Part shown: piece by piece, positions 1-7,873 of the stretch
Layout of the letters: each line of letters begins with the position of its first letter
Position numbering within the stretch: the first letter of the stretch is position 1
NCBI GenBank assembly: GCA_020072815.1
Contig: JAIQGE010000018.1
Location: 79,347 to 143,346, forward strand
Source of the DNA: Terriglobia bacterium
Lineage (GTDB): Bacteria > Acidobacteriota > Terriglobia > Terriglobales > Acidobacteriaceae
Direction of reading: 5' to 3'
Length of the DNA: 64,000 nt
Program-made: the position numbers and the translations under genes
The notes under the pieces: model-generated
Told to the model about the DNA's origin: nothing
What the model saw: only the letters and a program-made list of their open reading frames with translations
Database searches by the model: none

Positions 1-966
1 GCGCAATCCGATCTCTCGCGTCCGCTCGCGCACCGAAACCAGCATGATGTTCATGATCCCGATGCCGCCCACGATGAGCGATACGGATGCCACCGCAGCC
101 AGCATAAGAGACATCACGCGGGATGAACTTTCCTGAGCGGCCAGGATCTCCTGCATGTTGCGGATGGAAAAGTCGTCGTCCTCGCCGGCTTGCAGGTGAT
201 GGCGTTGGCGCAACAGGGCCACAGCTTCATCCTGCGCCGCTTGCGTTTGCTGACTGCTGCTGGCCTGCAACATGATGCTGTCAACCGCGTCAGCATTGGC
301 AGATTTTTTCCCGAGGACTTTCCGCTTGGCGGTGGAGATAGGCATGAAGATGAGGTCGTCCTGGTCCTGCCCCATGGGAGATTGGCCTTTGCGCGCCAGA
401 ACACCAACCACGGTAAAAGGCACTTTTTTGACACGGATGATTTTGCCGATGGGATCAAGATCGCCGAACAGGTTGTCCGCCACAGTTTGGCCCAAAACGA
501 CGACCTTGTTGGCTGAGTCAACATCCTGCTGGGTAAATGGCTCGCCCTTAGCCACCGAGAGATCGCGAATCTCCAGAAACGCTGGAGTGCTTCCCATGGT
601 GGAACTGGCCCAATTGGCGTTTTCATAGACCATCTGTGCGGCGCCCCGCACTACAGGCGCGACAACGGTGATACTGGGACATTGCGTTGCAAGCTCGCGG
701 GCGTCCGCTTCTGTAAGCGTGACGGAACTCCCCGAGCCCATTCGCATGCCCGAACTGGTGACGCTGCCGGGAGTAACGATGATGATGTTGCTTCCAATGC
801 TGGCAATTTGGTCCTGAATGCGCTTTGTGGCTCCGCTGCCGACAGCAACTGTGGCGATCACCGCTGCGACCCCGATCACAATGCCCAGCATGGTCAGCGC
901 CGAGCGGGCCTTGTTGACTTGCAGAGCGCGGAAAGCGATGCGCATGGCGGAAAGCAGGCGTTTCAT
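1..966 (-). CDS. MacB-type ABC transporter permease (partial, cut by window edge)
   Basis: Inner-membrane permease of a MacB/FtsX-type ABC exporter; only the first 322 codons are in the window. A membrane helix follows the N-terminus (about residues 22-43, ending in a VAVGSG stretch), then a periplasmic MacB-PCD-like domain, and a second helix of the FtsX domain begins near residue 285, with the MacB-typical segment SVRERTREIGLR at the edge. The ATG overlaps the stop of the upstream ATPase gene by 4 bp, so translation is probably coupled. With the ATPase and the adaptor it should form a tripartite efflux pump for a drug, peptide or lipid. The substrate cannot be read from the sequence. Confidence 0.93.
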   Translation of the reverse strand, partial: MKRLLSAMRIAFRALQVNKARSALTMLGIVIGVAAVIATVAVGSGATKRIQDQIASIGSNIIIVTPGSVTSSGMRMGSGSSVTLTEADARELATQCPSITVVAPVVRGAAQMVYENANWASSTMGSTPAFLEIRDLSVAKGEPFTQQDVDSANKVVVLGQTVADNLFGDLDPIGKIIRVKKVPFTVVGVLARKGQSPMGQDQDDLIFMPISTAKRKVLGKKSANADAVDSIMLQASSSQQTQAAQDEAVALLRQRHHLQAGEDDDFSIRNMQEILAAQESSSRVMSLMLAAVASVSLIVGGIGIMNIMLVSVRERTREIGLR

Positions 967-1706
967 GAGAACACCTCCACCGGAGAGTCCGCGGGCGCCA
1001 GGCGTTCTGCTGCGGCATGGACAACCGGTTGGTCGCTCACCAGGCGACCGTCGAGGAAGCGGACAATGCGGTCAGAATACGCAGCGATGTCATCCGAGTG
1101 CGTGATCAGCAGGATGGTGATGCCGCGTTCGCGATTCAAGGCCCGGAAGATCTTCATGACCTCATCACTGGTGCGCGAATCCAACTGGCCGGTGGGCTCG
1201 TCCGCGAGAAGGATCTCCGGGTTGTTGATCAGCGCTCTGGCAATCGCCACGCGCTGTTGCTGGCCGCCGGAAAGCTGGCTGGGCAGGCTTCTTTCGCGGC
1301 CGGCCAGGCCAACCGATGCCAGCGCCTGCTGGGCACGCTCCGCGGCGTCAGGAACGCTCTGGTCAGTATAAAGAAGAGGCAGTTCCACGTTCTCCTGGGC
1401 GTTCACGCGGGGCAGGAGATTGAAGGTCTGAAAGATGAACCCGACCTTTTGATTGCGGATTTCCGCCAGTTGGTCGCGATCAAGCGATTCCACCGGGACG
1501 CCATCCAGCAGATAGCGTCCTGACGTGGGGCGGTCAAGACAACCCAGCATGTTTACGAACGTGGACTTGCCGGAACCGGAAGGTCCCATGATGGCCACGA
1601 ATGAGCCGCGTTCGATTTGCAGGGTCACGTCGTCCACCGCGTGCACCGTGACTTCTCCCAAGTTGTAAATCTTGTGGAGGTTGCGGACATCAATGAGAGG
1701 GACCAT
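963..1706 (-). CDS. ABC transporter ATP-binding protein, MacB/LolD family
   Basis: A 247-residue ATPase that drives the neighbouring permease. Walker A GPSGSGKST starts at residue 41, signature LSGGQQQR at 145, Walker B ILLADEP at 165 and the switch histidine follows in LLITHSDD. Length and the LNLLPRVNAQENVELP segment fit the MacB/LolD class. The D-loop region reads PTGQLD where the family usually has PTGNLD. The ATG used here lies 7 bp after the adaptor stop; a longer frame exists upstream but would run into the adaptor gene and lacks domain similarity. Middle gene of adaptor-ATPase-permease. Confidence 0.95.
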   Translation of the reverse strand: MVPLIDVRNLHKIYNLGEVTVHAVDDVTLQIERGSFVAIMGPSGSGKSTFVNMLGCLDRPTSGRYLLDGVPVESLDRDQLAEIRNQKVGFIFQTFNLLPRVNAQENVELPLLYTDQSVPDAAERAQQALASVGLAGRERSLPSQLSGGQQQRVAIARALINNPEILLADEPTGQLDSRTSDEVMKIFRALNRERGITILLITHSDDIAAYSDRIVRFLDGRLVSDQPVVHAAAERLAPADSPVEVFS

Positions 1707-1713
1707 GTCGGAC

Positions 1714-3186
1714 CTACATTCCCGGCAGCCGGCGGATGGGCGTGCCCTGCGTGGAATTGCCGCTTGACTGGCCCGTGGTGGTGGCCCGGACAACGACCAG
1801 GTCCCCTGGCTTCAAGCCAGCGTTGGGCGTGACCGCGGTGAACTTTCCGTCAGAAAGGCCGAACTTCACCGGAACTGCTTTGAGTTTCCCGCTGTTGAGC
1901 AGGAAAAGCTGCGTTCCGGGCGGGGCTGAAGCGAGCCCCGAGCTCTTCAACAAGTCAGGTGAAGGACGAAAGCGCAGAGCAGAGTTCGCAACTCTTAATG
2001 AGTCGTCAACACGCGCCGTCACGATAGTCACATTGGCGGTCATGCCCGGAAACAGCTTGATGTCGGGATTTGAAACCGCGATCACCACATCGTAGGTCAC
2101 TACGTTCTGGGCGACGATTGGAGCTTTGCGGACGTCAGTGACTTTACCGCGAAAGACCGTGCCCGGGTATGCGTCCACGGTGAACGAAGCCGGCTGGCCG
2201 GTACGGATAGAGCCCACGTCGGATTCGTCCACGTTGGTGTCAACCTGCATCTGCGTCAGGTCCTGGGCGATGTCAAAAATATCAGGCGCCTGAAAGGAAG
2301 CCGCAACGGTTTGTCCTACGTCAAAATGGCGGGCGATGACCGTTCCGGAGACCGGAGCGAGGATGCGGGTATGGTCCAGGTTGATCTGCGCCTGCCTGAG
2401 CGCGGCCTGGGACTGGCTGGCCTGTGACCGGGCGCCGTTCAGTTGCGTGCTGGCGACGTTGACCTGTGCCTGGACGGCCTGGATGTTGTGGTCCGCGGCG
2501 TCAATTTGTGACTGGTCAGCGGTAAGCTGTGCTTGCGAGGCATCATAAGCTGCCTTGGCGATGTCATGGTCCTGCTGCGATACCACACCATCCTTGAACA
2601 AGGTTTCTGAACGTTGCCACTGTATTTGCGCATTGAGCGCATTGGCCTTGTCTTTGGCCAGAACGGATTTCAGATTGTCACGGTTGGCGATGGCTCCGGC
2701 CAGATCAGCCTTTGCTTTCTCCACCTGCGCTTGCGCGGTCACCACGGCTGATGCCACGGAATCTGCCGCGCCTTTAGCCTGGTCCACCTGGGCCTGGAAC
2801 ATCTGAGGATCAATCAATGCCACCAGTTGGCCCTGCTGCACCTTGGTGTTGAAGTCGGCGTAAAGCGCCTTGATATTGCCTGAAACCTGGCTGCCCACTT
2901 GCACGTTCACCACGGCGTTCAACGTCCCAGTTGCCGTGATGCTGGCCTGGACGGCCCCGCGATCCAGTGCAACGGTTTCAAAAGTGACTTTGGCCTGGGC
3001 ATAAGATTGCCACGCCCACCATCCAGCGACCAACAGCAGAGCCAGAATGATGCCCCAAGCCCATTTGGGGAAATGGCGTCTCTTGCGCAGGGAAATCGGC
3101 GTCACTGGCGCCGGGGCAGGAAGAACCACAGGGATTGCTTTGGGGGATTCCTTAGCGGCTGGTTGTTGCGGTGCGGTGGTTGCCAT
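1714..3186 (-). CDS. Periplasmic adaptor (membrane fusion protein), MacA/HlyD family
   Basis: Membrane fusion protein that would connect the MacB-like pump to an outer-membrane channel. A proline-rich cytoplasmic N-terminus precedes one membrane helix (about residues 41-62). After it come a biotinyl/lipoyl half-motif, a long Ala/Gln-rich alpha-helical hairpin rich in coiled-coil heptads (about 110-260), the second lipoyl half (LDHTRILAPVSGTV), a beta-barrel and a membrane-proximal domain. The chosen ATG has GGAAGGAG ten bases upstream; an ATG 48 bp further upstream has no such site. First gene of the operon. No TolC-like gene is seen nearby, so the outer-membrane partner is encoded elsewhere or beyond the left edge. 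Confidence 0.94.
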   Translation of the reverse strand: MATTAPQQPAAKESPKAIPVVLPAPAPVTPISLRKRRHFPKWAWGIILALLLVAGWWAWQSYAQAKVTFETVALDRGAVQASITATGTLNAVVNVQVGSQVSGNIKALYADFNTKVQQGQLVALIDPQMFQAQVDQAKGAADSVASAVVTAQAQVEKAKADLAGAIANRDNLKSVLAKDKANALNAQIQWQRSETLFKDGVVSQQDHDIAKAAYDASQAQLTADQSQIDAADHNIQAVQAQVNVASTQLNGARSQASQSQAALRQAQINLDHTRILAPVSGTVIARHFDVGQTVAASFQAPDIFDIAQDLTQMQVDTNVDESDVGSIRTGQPASFTVDAYPGTVFRGKVTDVRKAPIVAQNVVTYDVVIAVSNPDIKLFPGMTANVTIVTARVDDSLRVANSALRFRPSPDLLKSSGLASAPPGTQLFLLNSGKLKAVPVKFGLSDGKFTAVTPNAGLKPGDLVVVRATTTGQSSGNSTQGTPIRRLPGM

Positions 3187-3886
3187 ACTCGCGACTCCTT
3201 CCCGCAGCCAAGCATGAACCCGAAGCATGCTCAAAGCTGCGTGGGTCCAACATTGATGTTAGACAATGCTGTGGTGATTTGAGGTGACGGAGGTCACAGA
3301 GAGTCGTGACCTGCGTTACGCCGCTCAGTTTTTTCGGCCATCAGTTTTTTCGAGAAGAGTAGAAGCGCGAGAAGAGATCCTCGAGAACGATGGGCGATGG
3401 CATTCGCCAAGGCAGGACTCTTGCTCAACACGAATTAAGACTTGCATCGAACATCGCGTCTTCACAACCGTTCATTTCCGAACAGTAAAAATCTTGTTCA
3501 AAGACTGTAAACATCGCAGGCAGAGCTAACCTGCGGTTCACGTTGTTCGTCTAACGAAGAACACAATCGCATCAGCGATGAAACATTTTGGCTCTGTGGT
3601 GCGTATTGGTAGATGAGTTTGGGCCCGGTAGAAACGGGCCCGCGCAGAAGTAAGAAGACGGGTTAAGGGATTGTTCCCGCCCATGGTTTTAGGCGGCCTC
3701 AGGCGAGCGCAATCCCCGCGTAGCAACGAAAAGACAAGGGCATTCGTGTGCCACGGCCTTTTCGTTTAACCCTGAGGCAACATTCTAGGCCATCGGCGGA
3801 GGAATGCAAGTGGCCAACAGGAAAGAGCGGCCGCCCCCAACCGCTTCCCGACGCTCATTCGGGAAAGAACATAAGGAGCATCCGTA
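3187..3886. other. Intergenic region with structured non-coding DNA
   Basis: A 700-base stretch without a convincing gene; the open frames in it have poor composition and no ribosome site. It should hold the divergent promoters of the efflux operon (minus strand) and of the secreted protein (plus strand). Its right half contains several strong inverted repeats, annotated separately as a possible RNA. A small inverted repeat GTGAC/GTCAC lies near 3282-3295. Confidence 0.6.
3615..3778. ncRNA. Possible structured RNA (inverted-repeat cluster)
   Basis: Three nested or adjacent perfect stems: GGGCCCG/CGGGCCC (3621-3627 with 3635-3641), GCCTCAGG/CCTGAGGC (3696-3703 with 3771-3778) and, inside the latter, AACGAAAAG/CTTTTCGTT (3725-3733 with 3758-3766) capped by GGCA/TGCC. 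A competing GGGTTAA/TTAACCC pairing links 3659-3665 with 3766-3772. Read on the minus strand the segment has GCCTAAAACC, which loosely recalls the GCCTTAAAAC block of 6S RNA. That resemblance is weak and the strand is not settled. No coding potential is evident here. Confidence 0.3.
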
Positions 3887-4279
3887 ATGAAGTCCAGGTT
3901 ATTTTCCAAATTCATGATCGCAGTTGCGGCGCTGGCCATGACGGCCGCGGCGTTCGCAGGCAGTAACGCTCATAAAGCAAGCTTCCAGATCGCGGCCCCG
4001 GCACAGGTCAACGGCACGGCATTGCCGGCGGGCGATTACGTCGCCAAGTGGGAAGGGACGGGCCCTGACGTCCAGGTCAGCATCGTGCGCGACGGCAAGA
4101 CCGTGGCCACGGTGCCCGCCAAAGTCGTGGAGTCAGGCCAGAAGGCTTCCACCGACATGGCGGAGTTTGAGAATGCCAATGGATCGGGTACGCGGGAGCT
4201 GAGCGCGGTGCGCTTTGGCGGCAAGAAGTACTCGCTGGAGTTCAACGGCCCGGCAACGCAAGCCCGCAAGGCAAACTGA
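3887..4279 (+). CDS. Small secreted protein of an acidobacterial family
   Basis: A 130-residue protein with a clear Sec signal peptide (basic start, hydrophobic core MIAVAALAMTAAAFA, probable cleavage after AFA). The mature part is beta-rich and contains LPAGDYVAKWEGTGP followed by GKTVATVPAKVVE, a pattern I recognise from small secreted proteins found in many copies in Acidobacteriota. No function is known to me. Start supported by AAGGAG eight bases upstream. It stands alone, transcribed away from the efflux operon, and is followed by a long inverted repeat. Confidence 0.85.
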   Translation: MKSRLFSKFMIAVAALAMTAAAFAGSNAHKASFQIAAPAQVNGTALPAGDYVAKWEGTGPDVQVSIVRDGKTVATVPAKVVESGQKASTDMAEFENANGSGTRELSAVRFGGKKYSLEFNGPATQARKAN

Positions 4280-4327
4280 ACGGCGCCACGCAATTAGTGT
4301 TTTGGGGAAAGTGGTATTGAGGCCCCA

Positions 4328-4462
4328 AGCCCCATGGCCAGCAGGCTGCGAGGAAAGACCGCGAAGGTGTGCCCGTCAAGCATGCCGATTCCGGTCCGCT
4401 CCTAGTGAAAGCAAATTCGTCGCGCAGTTTGCGTTCCTGCGCAGCCTGCTGGCCGTGGGGTT
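4328..4462. repeat. Long inverted repeat (21-bp arms, 89-base loop)
   Basis: The arm at 4330-4350 and the arm at 4440-4460 are reverse complements over 21 bp with one difference, which would be a G-U pair in RNA. The arms start with CCCC and include GGCCAGCAGGCTGCG. Pairing can extend two bases outward. The 89-base interior has no gene. It could be a stem-loop RNA, a REP/MITE-like element, or a transcript barrier between the secreted-protein gene and the PA2779-like module. No target-site duplication is obvious. Confidence 0.6.
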
Positions 4463-4580
4463 CTTTTGCGCGACCCCGTAGACTTGCGAAACAATTCCAT
4501 CTGACGCAAGAAAGTCACTCGATTGATGGTATAGTTTGCGCGCTCTTTCTTGTTCTTCGGTTTTTGCGAAGGAGGCAACT

Positions 4581-4994
4581 GTGCTGATAAGACTTCGTGA
4601 ATTCGGGCAAGTGACAATTGCCTTGGGACTTAGCGCGCTTTTGCTGGTTTCCGCCGGCCGCGCCGATGAGCATCATATTGTCAGCCGTGCGGAGCTGCAG
4701 AGCGAAGCGGTGGCGGCGTCGCAGGCGCGACAGCACAACATTGACTCTGTACGCCGGTTCCTCTCTTCACCCACGGCGGAAGAGGCCATCAAGTCCGCCA
4801 AGATGGATCCGCGACAAGTGTGTACCGCGGTGGCCAGCCTGGATGATCACGATCTGCAGCAACTGGCCGCGCGGGCCGGCCAGGCTCAGGCTGACTTTGC
4901 CGCTGGAGGACTCAACACAATTCAGCTAGCCCTTCTCATTGTCTTGGTTGCGGTGCTGATCCTGGTCCTGGTCTCTAGCCGCGTACCTTTCTAG
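4581..4994 (+). CDS. PA2779-like secreted/membrane protein, copy A
   Basis: A 137-residue protein read from a GTG that lies five bases after GGAGG; upstream in-frame starts have no ribosome site. It has an N-terminal hydrophobic signal segment (about residues 11-25), a soluble helical part with SQARQHNIDSVRRFLSS and a DPRQV helix, and a strongly hydrophobic C-terminal helix (about 113-132) preceded by AAGG at residues 107-110. The order R..V..FL, DP..V..A, LDD..L..LA, AGG and terminal helix matches the PA2779 family, which usually lies next to a PA2778-type cysteine peptidase, as here. Its 134 first residues align without gaps to the next gene. Family assignment is from memory; the role is unknown. 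Confidence 0.8.
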   Translation: MLIRLREFGQVTIALGLSALLLVSAGRADEHHIVSRAELQSEAVAASQARQHNIDSVRRFLSSPTAEEAIKSAKMDPRQVCTAVASLDDHDLQQLAARAGQAQADFAAGGLNTIQLALLIVLVAVLILVLVSSRVPF

Positions 4995-5119
4995 CTGTTG
5001 CTGGACGCGCTGCGTCCCATCCGGCAGCGAAGTCGCAAAACTTCAGTCACAAAAAAGCGGCGCTTTATGGTCGTGTATACTTTGGTTCTGGCCGAGACAT
5101 TACTCGGAGGAACCGAACT

Positions 5120-5524
5120 ATGCAGTTTGATTTGCGGCAATCGGCACGCATGGTGATTGCTCTCGTTTTGGTGACACTCTTTCTTGTTCCTACGGACCTA
5201 GTGGCGCAGCGCCACGTGGTAAGCCCTGCTGACCTGCAGAAGGAAGTGCTGGCAGCATCGCAGGCGCGGCAGCACAATCTGGACACCGTCCGCCAGTTTC
5301 TCTCTTCACCCGTGGCGGAAAAAGCCATCAAATCCGCCAAGATGGACCCGCAGCAGGTACGCACCGCCGCGGCAACGTTGAATGACCAGGAACTGGCGAA
5401 GCTGGCAGCGCAAGCAGACAAAGCGCAGGCCGATTTTGCCGCCGGTAAGCTGAGTGACCGGGACCTGATCCTGATCATCCTGGGCATTGCCGTCGTCGTG
5501 CTGATCATTGTGGCAGTCCGATAG
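5120..5524 (+). CDS. PA2779-like secreted/membrane protein, copy B
   Basis: A 134-residue tandem paralogue of the preceding gene, collinear with it residue for residue: signal segment (about 10-29), SQARQHNLDTVRQFLSSP, SAKMDPQQV, and a C-terminal membrane helix (about 116-133). At the position where copy A has AAGG this copy has AAGK. The start has CGGAGG eight to thirteen bases upstream. It ends just before the C39-like peptidase, so the two are probably co-transcribed. The tandem pair may be two substrates of one peptidase, or a duplicated subunit; nothing in the sequence decides this. Confidence 0.8.
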   Translation: MQFDLRQSARMVIALVLVTLFLVPTDLVAQRHVVSPADLQKEVLAASQARQHNLDTVRQFLSSPVAEKAIKSAKMDPQQVRTAAATLNDQELAKLAAQADKAQADFAAGKLSDRDLILIILGIAVVVLIIVAVR

Positions 5525-5534
5525 CGAGATCCTC

Positions 5535-6098
5535 ATGTTAAGACGCGCGCCGCAGAGACTTGCGTTCATCGTATGTCTCTGCGGTTCGTTTTTTGCCTCA
5601 GAGAAATCCGGTATTTGGCTGGATGTCCCGTTCGTGAAGCAAGAGAAAGATGGCTGCGGCGCAGCCGTCGTCGCTATGGTCATGCAGTACTGGGCGCAGC
5701 AGCGGCCCAAGTCCGCCGACGAATCGCCCGCGAGCGACGCCGCCGCTGATCCAGTGGTCATCCAGCAAGCTTTGTACTCCGCCAAAGCTAAAGGCATCTA
5801 TGCTTCTGACATGGAGCGATATCTACAAAAGCACGGCTTCCGCACGTTTGTCTTTCGCGCCACATGGGACGATCTGAAATCCCATCTGGAAAAAGGACGG
5901 CCGCTGATCGTGGCTCTGAGACCCGTGCCGGGCGAGAAAGCCCGGCATTACGTGGTGTTGGCCGGACTCGATTGGGAGCAGAGCCTGGTTCTGGTGAATG
6001 ATCCGGCGCAGAAGAAGCTGATCAAGGAAGAACGTAGCGCGTTTGAAAAAGAGTGGGCCGCTGTGGGCCGGTGGACTCTGCTGGTGGTACCGGAATAG
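5535..6098 (+). CDS. C39-like cysteine peptidase (PA2778-like), secreted
   Basis: A 187-residue papain-like peptidase of the C39 type without an ABC transporter attached. A hydrophobic N-terminus (about residues 8-22) suggests export to the periplasm. The catalytic set is visible: Gln36 and Cys41 in VKQEKDGCGAA, His138 in KARHYVVLAG, and Asn155-Asp156 in LVNDPAQ. The ATG used gives the signal segment directly after a short basic start; an ATG 27 bases upstream would overlap copy B and has no ribosome site. PA2778 of Pseudomonas joins such a peptidase to TPRs; here the TPRs are in the next gene, one base downstream of this stop. Confidence 0.85.
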   Translation: MLRRAPQRLAFIVCLCGSFFASEKSGIWLDVPFVKQEKDGCGAAVVAMVMQYWAQQRPKSADESPASDAAADPVVIQQALYSAKAKGIYASDMERYLQKHGFRTFVFRATWDDLKSHLEKGRPLIVALRPVPGEKARHYVVLAGLDWEQSLVLVNDPAQKKLIKEERSAFEKEWAAVGRWTLLVVPE

Positions 6099-7841
6099 GT
6101 GCGTCGCCTGTCAAACCCGAAGACTTGCCGCGGATTCGTGAAATTACCTGGCATCTTGCTTTGTCTGGCGTTGGCGGGCCCACCGCTCGTCGCTCACGCG
6201 CAAAGCGCTCCTTCTGAACAGCAACTCTTTCAACAAGAACGCTGGACGGAACTGGTCCAAATGCTGGAGAAAATCCCACAGCGTTCCGCAGAGCAGGAAT
6301 TCGAATTCGGCGTTGCCCTGGCCAATCTTTCGCGATGGGATGAAGCGCGGCACGCTCTCGTCGCCGGCAGGCAGCTGGCGCCGCAGGACAAACGCTTTCC
6401 CAGCGAACTGGCGGGCATCGAGTTCAAACAGAAGAAATATGGCGCCGCGGCTGCGCATTTGCGCCGCGCACTGCGGCTTGATCCCAAAGATGAATACGCC
6501 AATGACTTTCTGGCCACTCTGTATTTCGTCCAGGGAAATGTTGAAGCGGCGGTGAAGTACTGGAACCTCCTGGCCAAACCCCGTCCGGCCGTGGTTGCGG
6601 TTCGCAACGATCCCAAGCTGCGCATCCGTCCCGCGCTGCTGGACCATGCGCTGGCTTTCTCTCCAGCCAGCCTGCTCACGCTGGAAGAGCTGCGGACCAG
6701 CGAAGCCCGCATGAACAATCTGGAGATATTTCCCAGCTATCGCCTGGATCTGGTGGCCGGCGACGACGGGAAGTTTGACGCGGTGGTCCGCGCGGAAGAG
6801 CTGAACGGCTTCGGCAACGGCAAGCTTGACGCGCTTCTGCGCACTTTCAGCGGCTTGGGAAACCAGGAGATCACGCCGGAGTACTACAACCTGAAGCGTT
6901 CGGCGATCAACATTGTTTCAGGGTTTCGCTGGGACCCGGACAAACGTCGCGGGAGGATTTCGCTCTCCGGGCCGCTGGGCTTTCGTTCACCGGCCGACCC
7001 ACGCTGGCGGTATCGCCTGAGCGTGGATGTTCGCAATGAGAATTGGGACATCCGCAACGGCTTTACCGGGCCGGCGCCGGTGCTGGAGTCGCTCAACCTG
7101 CGGAAGGAAGTGGGCTCGGTGGAAATCTCGCGCCTCATCGGCTGGCGCTGGAAGTGGACTCTGGGCGCTGAAGTTTCGCATCGCGATTTCCGCAATGTGG
7201 TCCCCGTAAGTTCGCTGGGACCGGTGCTCACGACGCAGATGTTGAAGGAGGGCTATCAGCTCAAAGAAACTGCGGCTCTCGACGCGCAACTCTGGCGCTC
7301 GGCGGAGCGGCGGATTACCCTCTCCAGCGGCTTGCGTTCGCAAGCGGGACGGCTGTGGTCGCCGCCGGCTGAGGCCTTTGAAAAACTTCAAGCATCACTT
7401 GAAGCCCACTGGCTGCCGGACGTGAAAGGTGACGATTACCAGACCTGGTGGCGCTTGCGCGGCGGCAAGACGTTTGGTGACGTCCCGTTTGACGAACTCT
7501 TCATGCTCGGCCTGGGCGCGGACAATGACCTGCCCATGCGCGCCCACGTGGGCACGCGCCACGGACGCAAAGGCAGCGCGCCGCTGGGCCGCGACTACGT
7601 CCTCAGCAACTGGGAAACCGACAAGAAGATTTATTCCAACGGAATTTTCGCCGTGAAAATGGGGCCGTTTGCGGATGCGGGCCGGATCACGGACCCTGAC
7701 CCATTATTGACCCAGCGGAAATTGCTGGTGGATGTGGGCGCGCAAGCCAAGGTGCGCATACTGGGTGTGACCGTGGTGCTCGTGTACGGGAAGGACTTGA
7801 GGACAGGGAACAATGAGTTCTTTGCGACCTTGGATCGGTAA
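6099..7841 (+). CDS. TPR plus beta-barrel outer-membrane protein
   Basis: A 580-residue protein starting at a GTG directly after the peptidase stop. It has a signal peptide (to about residue 35), several TPR-like helices (about 38-165, for example AAAHLRRALRLDPKDEYANDFLATLYF), then a long beta-rich C-terminal half with alternating hydrophobic residues, RGKTFGDVPFDEL-like turns and a terminal strand ending in FATLDR. The second half looks like a surface-antigen/BamA-type barrel or the NfrA C-terminal region. With the peptidase it could receive, sort or export the PA2779-like products. The barrel call is by composition, not by a recognised motif. Confidence 0.75.
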   Translation: MRRLSNPKTCRGFVKLPGILLCLALAGPPLVAHAQSAPSEQQLFQQERWTELVQMLEKIPQRSAEQEFEFGVALANLSRWDEARHALVAGRQLAPQDKRFPSELAGIEFKQKKYGAAAAHLRRALRLDPKDEYANDFLATLYFVQGNVEAAVKYWNLLAKPRPAVVAVRNDPKLRIRPALLDHALAFSPASLLTLEELRTSEARMNNLEIFPSYRLDLVAGDDGKFDAVVRAEELNGFGNGKLDALLRTFSGLGNQEITPEYYNLKRSAINIVSGFRWDPDKRRGRISLSGPLGFRSPADPRWRYRLSVDVRNENWDIRNGFTGPAPVLESLNLRKEVGSVEISRLIGWRWKWTLGAEVSHRDFRNVVPVSSLGPVLTTQMLKEGYQLKETAALDAQLWRSAERRITLSSGLRSQAGRLWSPPAEAFEKLQASLEAHWLPDVKGDDYQTWWRLRGGKTFGDVPFDELFMLGLGADNDLPMRAHVGTRHGRKGSAPLGRDYVLSNWETDKKIYSNGIFAVKMGPFADAGRITDPDPLLTQRKLLVDVGAQAKVRILGVTVVLVYGKDLRTGNNEFFATLDR

Positions 7842-7873
7842 GCATCATTTCGGCGGTGCTCTAGAATGTCAGT

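Noticed and set aside
3284..3529. Plus-strand open frame of 81 codons upstream of the efflux operon
   Set aside because: No ribosome site, uneven composition, no recognisable domain; lies in a region expected to hold promoters.
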